DNA of 5,825 bases from Roseiflexaceae bacterium (GTDB taxonomy: Bacteria; Chloroflexota; Chloroflexia; Chloroflexales; Roseiflexaceae): the NCBI GenBank assembly GCA_947462525.1, contig CANHPK010000117.1, forward strand, positions 1 through 5,825, given 5' to 3'. A program made the position numbers and the translations under genes. Positions within the stretch are counted from its first letter, which is position 1; each line of letters begins with the position of its first letter. Shown here piece by piece: positions 1-4,971 of this stretch. The notes under the pieces are model-generated. The model searched no databases, was not told where the DNA came from, and saw only the letters and a program-made list of their open reading frames with translations.

Positions 1-1
1 A

Positions 2-7
2 AAGAGG
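2..7 (+). promoter_or_regulatory. Ribosome binding site of the ABC-F gene
   Basis: AAGAGG lies five bases before the GTG at 13. It supports that GTG as the start; the ATG at 9 and the GTG at 11 are in other frames. The promoter must lie left of the window. Confidence 0.6.
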
Positions 8-12
8 TATGT

Positions 13-1617
13 GTGGGTCACATTGACGTCAGTGAGTTGTACTATTCGTTGACCGACGGCCGAGTGCTGTTGCGCGACGTGAATTTCCGCATTGGGGATG
101 GTGCCAAGGCCGCATTCGTGGGCCCCAACGGCACCGGCAAGACGACGCTGGCGCGAATGATCGCCGGCGATCTGCCCGTCCAGGAAGGCAACATTGTCAC
201 CTCGGGTGGACTGGGCATCATGCGCCAGTTCATCGGCTCGGTGCGTGACGAGTCGACGCTCCGCGATTTGCTTATCTCGATCCTGCCCCCTGGGCAGCGC
301 GAGGCCGGCCAAAAGCTCGTCGCCTCGGAACGGCTGATGAACAGCGAAGGCAGCGAAGATTCGCAAATGGCCTATGCCGAGGCCATCACCGAGTGGGGCG
401 ACATCGGCGGCTACGACCAAGAAGTCCTGTGGGACGTCGCCTGTATGTCGGCCTTCGAAGAACCATTCGATGCGATGGCCGAACGCCGCGTCAACACCTT
501 CTCGGGCGGCGAACAAAAACGCATCGTGCTCGAAGTCCTCTTCCGCGGCCCGGACGAGGTCCTCCTCCTCGACGAGCCCGACAACTACCTCGACGTGCCC
601 GGCAAGCGCTGGCTCGAGGATCAGATTGTGTCGAGCCGCAAAACGATTTTGTTCATCAGCCACGACCGCGAATTGCTCAACAAAGCCGCTACCCGCATCG
701 TGACCTTCGAATACGGCGCCAAGGGCAACACCGTTTGGGTCCACGGCGATGGCTTTGGGACCTGGAATGACGCCCGCCAAGCCCGCCACGAACGCTTCGC
801 CGAGCTGTTGCTGCGCTGGAACCAAGAGCGCGAGCGCCTCGTCGAACTGGTCAAAACCCTGGCCATCCAGGCCAAGAGCAGCCATGCCATGGCGCCAAAA
901 TATCGTGCCATGCAGACGCGCCTCAAGCGCTTCGAGGACGATGGTCCCCCCGAGGCACCACCCCAGGTCCAAAACGTCAAAGTCCGCCTGCGTGGCGGGC
1001 GCACCGGCGTACAGGTCGTTATCACCAAGGGCCTCGTGCTCGAGAACCTGACCAAACCCTTCGACCTCGAGCTCGACTTCGGCGATCGCGTCGCCATCCT
1101 GGGCGGCAACGGCACCGGCAAGTCGCACTTCTTGCGGCTACTGGCCGGCGACCCGACGGTGCACATCGAGGGCTCGTGGCGGCTGGGTTCGCGCGTTATC
1201 CCGGGCTTTTTTGCGCAGACCCACGCCCATCCTGAGTTCATCGGTAAGAGCCTGCTCGACATCCTTTGGACCAAGAATTCCCTCAACTTGGCCGCCGCCA
1301 TGGGCAAACTGCGGCGCTACGAGTTGACCCAACAGGCCGAGCAGAAGTTCGAGACGCTGTCCGGCGGCCAGCAAGCCCGCTTCCAGATCCTGCTGCTCGA
1401 GCTCGACGGCGCTACCCTGCTCCTGCTCGACGAACCGACCGACAACCTCGATTTGCACAGCGCCGAGGCGCTCGAGATGGGCCTCGAGTCGTTCGAGGGC
1501 ACTGTCATCGCGGTCACCCACGACCGCTGGTTCGCCCGTGGCTTTGACCGGTTTATCGTCTTTGGGCGCGACCAACGCGTCTACGAGAGTCCCGAGCCGA
1601 TCTGGGAGAAATGGTAA
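13..1617 (+). CDS. ABC-F family ATPase (ribosome-associated type, tandem ABC domains)
   Basis: This is a soluble cytoplasmic protein of 534 residues with two ATP-binding cassettes and no membrane segment, the ABC-F plan. Cassette 1 has Walker A GPNGTGKTT (37-45), signature FSGGEQ (163-168), Walker B with catalytic Glu in LLLDEPD (184-190) and switch His217. Cassette 2 has Walker A GGNGTGKSH (364-372), signature LSGGQQ (449-454), LLLDEPTDNLD (470-480) and His503. Between them lies a charged, probably coiled-coil linker (about 250-315), the position that in ABC-F proteins reaches into the ribosomal E site. Known members relieve ribosome stalling or protect against ribosome-targeting drugs; which applies here cannot be read from the sequence. 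Both catalytic glutamates are present, so both sites look active. Cassette 1 has DEPDNYLD in place of the common DEPTNxLD, which I take as a subfamily trait. The start is GTG with a Shine-Dalgarno five bases upstream. The gene stands alone before a terminator and is convergent with the transporter gene. Confidence 0.93.
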   Translation: MGHIDVSELYYSLTDGRVLLRDVNFRIGDGAKAAFVGPNGTGKTTLARMIAGDLPVQEGNIVTSGGLGIMRQFIGSVRDESTLRDLLISILPPGQREAGQKLVASERLMNSEGSEDSQMAYAEAITEWGDIGGYDQEVLWDVACMSAFEEPFDAMAERRVNTFSGGEQKRIVLEVLFRGPDEVLLLDEPDNYLDVPGKRWLEDQIVSSRKTILFISHDRELLNKAATRIVTFEYGAKGNTVWVHGDGFGTWNDARQARHERFAELLLRWNQERERLVELVKTLAIQAKSSHAMAPKYRAMQTRLKRFEDDGPPEAPPQVQNVKVRLRGGRTGVQVVITKGLVLENLTKPFDLELDFGDRVAILGGNGTGKSHFLRLLAGDPTVHIEGSWRLGSRVIPGFFAQTHAHPEFIGKSLLDILWTKNSLNLAAAMGKLRRYELTQQAEQKFETLSGGQQARFQILLLELDGATLLLLDEPTDNLDLHSAEALEMGLESFEGTVIAVTHDRWFARGFDRFIVFGRDQRVYESPEPIWEKW

Positions 1618-1629
1618 CACTGGTTATGG

Positions 1630-1671
1630 AACCACCCGTGTTCGCAAGCGCGCGAATACGGGTGGTTTTTT
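1630..1671 (+). terminator. Intrinsic terminator of the ABC-F gene
   Basis: The arms 1630-1645 and 1652-1667 form a 16-bp stem with one G-U pair and a six-base loop. A run of six T (1666-1671) overlaps the end of the stem. It starts 13 bases after the ABC-F stop codon. The left flank is not A-rich, so it should act mainly on plus-strand transcription and not serve the convergent transporter gene. Confidence 0.92.
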
Positions 1672-1730
1672 GTCGTTCGTATGCGCAGGCGCAGTGCATG
1701 GACTCGCGATGGAAGATGACCATAACGTTG

Positions 1731-2708
1731 CTACAGCAACGAATACCAGAATGCGGTCATCTGATAGACCAGCGGGATACCGGCGAGCAGCATGAACGGG
1801 AAGGTAATCCCCAACGACGACGTCAGATAGATCGATGAGTTGGCTTCAGGGAATGTCGTCCGTACCGCTGCTGGAGCATCGATGTAACTTGCAGATGCAG
1901 CCACGACTCCGAGGACAAATACCGATCCAAAGGGTAGGCCTGCTGCACTCGCGATACCGGTGACCATAAAGCCGTTGACGAGGGGCATTGCGATGCCGAA
2001 CACAAGCATTTTGATGCCTACCGATGAGAATGTTTTGAGGTGCCGGCCTGCGGTCATCCCCATTTCGAGCAAAAAGAGGACCAATACGCCACGGAACAGC
2101 CCCACATAGAATGGTTCGATTTTGGCGAAGTTGGCATCGCTCGACAGCGCCCCAATCACGAGGCCACCGCTGAGGAGGAGCAACCCACGCCCGCGCAGGG
2201 TTTCCATCAGAATCGCGGTCAGTGGCTTTTTGGAGGAGCTGTCAGACCAACGCAGCGCCATCCGCCCATAAAAGAGTGCGACAAAAATAGCCAGCTCGAG
2301 CAAAGCCACCAGCCCAGTGATGTACCCTTCCATCGGTGTGCCCGCGGCCTCTCCATACGACCGTGCGACCACAAAGGTGACGGTCGACACCGATCCGTAC
2401 AACGCCGCAACCCCCGTCGCATCGACAATGGAGAGCCGGACGAGGTAGCGCGCAACCAAAAAAGCAGCCAATGGCAGCATGAGAATCATCAGTGCGGTGA
2501 TGAGTAGCCCCGTGCTGATGGCGCGTATATCGACTCCAGAGAGTTCATGCCCTCCCTGTAGGCCAATCGAAAAGAGCAAGAAAATCGAAAAAATGCGGAT
2601 CACCGGTTCGGGGATTTCGAGATCCGACCGTATCAGCGTTGCAAAAATCCCTAACAAAAATGCCATGGTAACCGGTGAAACGAGGTTGTCGTACAACACG
2701 CTGTCCAT
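1731..2708 (-). CDS. sbtA: SbtA-family sodium-dependent bicarbonate transporter
   Basis: This is a 325-residue integral membrane protein, hydrophobic throughout, with roughly ten predicted helices and two related halves. It belongs to the SbtA family (formerly DUF897), whose cyanobacterial members import bicarbonate with sodium across the cytoplasmic membrane. Recognisable blocks are LLFSIGLQGGHEL (44-56), ALYGSVSTVTF (102-112), ASYIDAPAAVR (273-283) and PEANSSIYLTSSLGITFPF (287-305), ending in GIPLVY. A polar stretch near 152-162 separates the halves. I chose the ATG at 2708 because AAGG sits six bases before it and family proteins begin close to this point. The frame stays open to 2804, but the extra 32 residues are polar and unlike the family. 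The gene is divergent from a LysR regulator. No SbtB-type PII gene is adjacent. The exact anion carried is inferred from family membership; a related anion is possible. Confidence 0.88.
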   Translation of the reverse strand: MDSVLYDNLVSPVTMAFLLGIFATLIRSDLEIPEPVIRIFSIFLLFSIGLQGGHELSGVDIRAISTGLLITALMILMLPLAAFLVARYLVRLSIVDATGVAALYGSVSTVTFVVARSYGEAAGTPMEGYITGLVALLELAIFVALFYGRMALRWSDSSSKKPLTAILMETLRGRGLLLLSGGLVIGALSSDANFAKIEPFYVGLFRGVLVLFLLEMGMTAGRHLKTFSSVGIKMLVFGIAMPLVNGFMVTGIASAAGLPFGSVFVLGVVAASASYIDAPAAVRTTFPEANSSIYLTSSLGITFPFMLLAGIPLVYQMTAFWYSLL

Positions 2709-2714
2709 CGAATG

Positions 2715-2718
2715 CCTT
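2715..2718 (-). promoter_or_regulatory. Ribosome binding site deciding the sbtA start
   Basis: On the minus strand AAGG stands six bases before the ATG at 2708. The in-frame upstream alternative at 2804 lies inside the AT-rich promoter region, where I see no comparable signal, so the shorter protein is preferred. Confidence 0.55.
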
Positions 2719-2761
2719 GTTCTGTTTTCATCATCGTCGACTGTCTCTGTGCATACTACCA

Positions 2762-2790
2762 TTGTGTGTTTCATCAATAAAATATATGAT
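2762..2790 (+). promoter_or_regulatory. Candidate promoter of the LysR gene
   Basis: TTGTGT (2762-2767) and TATGAT (2785-2790) are separated by 17 bases. The -10 element is one base off consensus but the -35 is weak, as is common for activator-linked or self-regulated genes. Transcription would begin near 2797, about 29 bases before the regulator start. The surrounding DNA is very AT-rich, so chance matches are likely. I found no convincing promoter for sbtA on the other strand, which would fit a need for activation. Confidence 0.35.
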
Positions 2791-2808
2791 TTAGATGTAT
2801 TCATTCAT
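2771..2808. promoter_or_regulatory. Candidate LysR operator: phased TCAT/ATGA half-sites
   Basis: TCAT (2771-2774), ATGA (2786-2789) and TCAT (2801-2804, repeated at 2805-2808) recur with exactly 11 bases between neighbours. The first pair fits the classical LysR box, a T-N11-A with dyad symmetry. A longer inverted repeat, ATATATGA (2782-2789) with TCATATAT (2805-2812), overlaps it. The sites lie within and just after the candidate promoter of the regulator, so bound protein could repress its own gene and act on divergent sbtA. Protein binding is inferred. Confidence 0.45.
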
Positions 2809-2825
2809 ATATACAGAACAAATTC

Positions 2826-3692
2826 ATGCTCAATTATCATCATTTGCGGTATTTTTGGCTGGTGGCGCACGAAGGTAATCTGACGCGTGCTGCCAAGAAG
2901 TGCCATATTGCCCAATCGGCATTGTCGATGCAAATCGATGCATTGGAGGTCTATTTTGGGCAGCCGTTGTTCGAACGCACGGGACGCACCTTGGTCTTGA
3001 CCGAAGCAGGTCATGTGGCGTTGGACTATGCAGACGCCATATTTGCTGCCGGCGAGGAGCTTCAGGGCACCATGGATGCACTCAATATGCCGGCACAGCG
3101 GGTGTTGCGGGTCGGTGCGTTGGCGACGTTGTCGCGGAATTTCCAGATCACGTTTTTGCAACCGTTATTGTCGACCGACGAGCATCGGGTCAGTATTCGT
3201 TCGGGTGGGCTTGATGTGCTGATCCACCAACTCGAACACTATGCCCTCGATGTCGTTCTGACCGATGTGGTGCCGCCGTTGCAGCATCATGAACGAGTGA
3301 CGGTGCATACCATCGCCCAGCAGTCGGTCAGTGTGATTGGGCATCCTGACCAATGGCCGGCACCTGCGGATGTTGATCTGTTGCTCCGTACCGAATCGTT
3401 GGTGGTGCCTGCCCGGCCGTCGAGTATCCGTGCTGATTTCGATGCGTATGTCGAACGATTGGGCATTGTGCCGCGCATTGTGGCGGAGGTCGACGACATG
3501 GCGATGCTCCGCTTGGTAGCGCGTGCACACCGCGGGTTGGCGATTTTGCCGCCCATTGTGGTCAAAGATGAGCTCGAGAACGGGGTGTTGGTCGAGGTTG
3601 CGCAGTTGCCGGGACTGCAAGAGACGTTTTATGCGTTGACGGTGCCACGGCGCTATGCACATCCGATGATTGCAGTGCTGTTGGATGGGTGA
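2826..3692 (+). CDS. LysR-family transcriptional regulator, NhaR-like
   Basis: This 288-residue protein is a normal-length LysR-type regulator. The N-terminal winged helix-turn-helix (about 3-62) shows LNYHHLRYFWLVA, the recognition region LTRAAKKCHIAQSALSMQI (19-37), and the wing LFERTGRTLVLTEAG (48-62). A linker helix follows (64-85, ALDYADAIFAAGEEL). The rest is a periplasmic-binding-protein-like sensor domain for a small ligand. The LNYHHLRYFW opening and the LDYADxIFAxGEEL linker are what I associate with the NhaR subgroup, which in Escherichia coli responds to sodium and controls a sodium/proton antiporter. It is transcribed divergently from sbtA across 117 bases, the usual arrangement of a LysR regulator and its target. 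Control of a sodium-coupled transporter is therefore a reasonable inference, but the ligand is unknown. No clear Shine-Dalgarno precedes the ATG at 2826. The similarity to the start of known relatives still supports this start. Confidence 0.9.
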   Translation: MLNYHHLRYFWLVAHEGNLTRAAKKCHIAQSALSMQIDALEVYFGQPLFERTGRTLVLTEAGHVALDYADAIFAAGEELQGTMDALNMPAQRVLRVGALATLSRNFQITFLQPLLSTDEHRVSIRSGGLDVLIHQLEHYALDVVLTDVVPPLQHHERVTVHTIAQQSVSVIGHPDQWPAPADVDLLLRTESLVVPARPSSIRADFDAYVERLGIVPRIVAEVDDMAMLRLVARAHRGLAILPPIVVKDELENGVLVEVAQLPGLQETFYALTVPRRYAHPMIAVLLDG

Positions 3693-3700
3693 GGGTACAG

Positions 3701-3732
3701 AAAAACGCCCACAGCGGGTGCTGTGGGCGTTT
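3701..3732. terminator. Intrinsic terminator between lysR and rnpB, probably bidirectional
   Basis: A perfect 13-bp stem (3703-3715 with 3720-3732) encloses the four-base loop GGGT. Read on the minus strand it ends in TTTTT (3705-3701), which makes it the natural terminator of rnpB, 14 bases after helix P1 ends. On the plus strand it lies ten bases after the LysR stop but only TTT follows the GC-rich part, so termination of lysR should be weaker. Confidence 0.85.
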
Positions 3733-3745
3733 GGTATGTGAGAAG

Positions 3746-4183
3746 CGGCACTTCCCATACCCCCGATTCTGTTTGTATCACCATCTCTCTCCCGGTGTTG
3801 CCACCGAGGCGACTCCTCGATTCGCGGGTGTTACCCGGTTCACGGTCATCGCGGCGATGCGAGTGGACGAGGTAGTACAGACGCTTTGCAGCTCCCACCA
3901 GGTAGCCCACCCCACGCACCTTGCTCTCCACCAGTTGGCGCAGTCACCGAGCCGGCGCAGTTGCCTGCCACCGCTGGTGCGCTCTTACCGCACCCTTTCA
4001 GCCCTTACCTGTGCCGGTTGCCCGGTCATCGGCGGGAATGCTTGCTGTTGTCGTCTTGCGTCACGCGACCTTTCGGACACGTGCCCCTGCTTGCTTTTTC
4101 GCAGGGCAACCTCTGATGCCGAAGCACCACGAAGAGTCGGGAAGTTCCTCTGGCCGGAGCCAGCGATGATTTGTGAAGTGCCG
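3746..4183 (-). ncRNA. rnpB: RNase P RNA component, type A
   Basis: This is the catalytic RNA that removes 5' leaders from pre-tRNAs together with protein RnpA. The most telling block (4010-3976 on the minus strand) begins AGGUAAGGGCUGAAAGGGUG and continues CGGUAAGAGCGCACC, the P10-P12 signature. ACAGCAAGCAUUCCCGCCGAUG-like sequence precedes it (4048-4027), and AGAGCAAGGUG (3927-3917) matches the conserved GGAGCAAGG. The ends pair as P1, CGGCACUUC (4183-4175) with GAAGUGCCG (3754-3746). P2 is AUCAUC (4170-4165) with GGUGAU (3782-3777), and P3 is the hairpin 4163-4150. GAGGAAC (4150-4144) and ACAGAA (3772-3767) mark the two core regions that form P4 (4145-4137 with 3766-3759). A UUCG hairpin (4127-4115) and a GCAA hairpin (3806-3793) are also clear. 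GGGUAA near 3837-3832 may be the tRNA-CCA binding loop (low confidence). The length, about 438 bases, is somewhat above the 377 of Escherichia coli. The P4 sequence is atypical but fully compensated. Confidence 0.95.
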
Positions 4184-4189
4184 TTGCGT

Positions 4190-4198
4190 ATTGTAGCA
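4190..4198 (-). promoter_or_regulatory. Extended -10 promoter of rnpB
   Basis: On the minus strand TG-C-TACAAT reads 4198 to 4190, an extended -10 element one base off TATAAT. It would start transcription at about 4184-4183, exactly where helix P1 begins. The hexamer at -35 spacing, GGACTC (4218-4213), is poor and lies in the end of the aldolase gene. The promoter fits in the 20 bases between the aldolase stop and the RNA. Confidence 0.65.
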
Positions 4199-4203
4199 CG
4201 CCG

Positions 4204-4971
4204 CTACGCATTGAGTCCGTCGAGCATTGCTTTTGCGCCAGACGACAAAAAGCGCAATTCACTCGCACACAGCATCATCTGCATCCCTTTGTCACGCCAG
4301 CCACGCAACACTGCCGGGTCGGATGCATGCGTACCAGTGGCGACCTGGTGGCGTTTGCCGGCGGCCACGACCTGATCCATGGCAGCGACAACGACCGGGT
4401 CGGTGGTGCTGGCAGCGCCGAGGGCGATGGCCAGGTCGTAAGGACCAACCAAGAGCACATCCACATCAGGCACGCTGGCGATGGCGTCGAGGTTGGCGAT
4501 GGCCTGGGCGCGTTCGATTTGGATGATGACCAGGGTCTCGTTGTTCATCTGACTGATGAGCGTCTGGGGTGGCACCTCGCGGTAGTCGGTTGCACCGCGT
4601 ACCGAGGCGGCACCGCGGTCGCCTCGGGGTGGGTACTTCATGTGACGGATGGCTTCTTCGACCTGGGCGGCGGTGTCGATACGGGGGAACATGACGCCCT
4701 GCGCGCCGGAATCGAGCAAGCGAGCGATGTCGCCATAGCGCAGATCGGGTACACGCACGATGGGGGTGATGCCGATTAAGCGGGTCGTGCCGATCAGGTC
4801 GGCGACCATCGGGAGGTCATAGACCCCGTGTTCGAGGTCAAAAAAGATGCTGTCGAAACCGGCGTCGGCGAGCAGGTGCACATATGCTGGCGCGCGCAGG
4901 TCCATCGCCAAGGTGCCGGTCACGGTTGCGCCGTTGCGCAGTTTTGCTTTGAGGGTGTTTGGTCGTATCAC
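4204..4971 (-). CDS. HpcH/HpaI-family aldolase (2-oxo-acid aldolase)
   Basis: A 255-residue cytoplasmic TIM-barrel enzyme of the usual family length (about 250-265). Members cleave hydroxy-2-oxo acids by a metal-dependent retro-aldol reaction into pyruvate or a related oxo acid plus an aldehyde. Family marks are AGFDSIFFDLEHG (37-49) with catalytic His48, PIVRVP with Arg73, PPRGDRG (114-120), IIQIE with metal ligand Glu153 and LLVGPYDLA with metal ligand Asp179. They correspond to His45, Arg70, Glu149 and Asp175 of E. coli HpaI, so the enzyme should be active. The substrate cannot be told: HpaI, GarL and YfaU types share these residues. I chose the GTG at 4971 because AAAGG lies eight bases upstream and the similarity starts here, although the frame is open much further. 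The start overlaps the stop of the amidohydrolase by GTGA, so the two are likely translationally coupled. Confidence 0.88.
   Translation of the reverse strand: MIRPNTLKAKLRNGATVTGTLAMDLRAPAYVHLLADAGFDSIFFDLEHGVYDLPMVADLIGTTRLIGITPIVRVPDLRYGDIARLLDSGAQGVMFPRIDTAAQVEEAIRHMKYPPRGDRGAASVRGATDYREVPPQTLISQMNNETLVIIQIERAQAIANLDAIASVPDVDVLLVGPYDLAIALGAASTTDPVVVAAMDQVVAAGKRHQVATGTHASDPAVLRGWRDKGMQMMLCASELRFLSSGAKAMLDGLNA

Noticed and set aside
621..1307. Antisense open frame inside the ABC-F gene
   Set aside because: It is a shadow frame produced by GC-rich codon bias; the plus frame has every ABC-F motif.
13..1617. ABC-F protein as an antibiotic-resistance determinant
   Set aside because: Resistance ABC-F proteins cannot be separated from housekeeping ones by cassette motifs alone, and nothing in the context points to a drug.
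1726..1741. Hairpin CGTTGC-TACA-GCAACG at the sbtA stop as its terminator
   Set aside because: The stem has only six pairs, and no T-run follows on the minus strand.
2709..2804. Longer SbtA starting at 2804
   Set aside because: The added 32 residues are polar, lie in the AT-rich regulatory region and lack a ribosome site; the ATG at 2708 has one.
3689..4375. Open frames of 228 residues on the plus strand and 92 on the minus strand across 3653-4375
   Set aside because: They run over the RNase P RNA, and their predicted proteins are Cys/Arg-rich or low-information. RNA structure explains the region.
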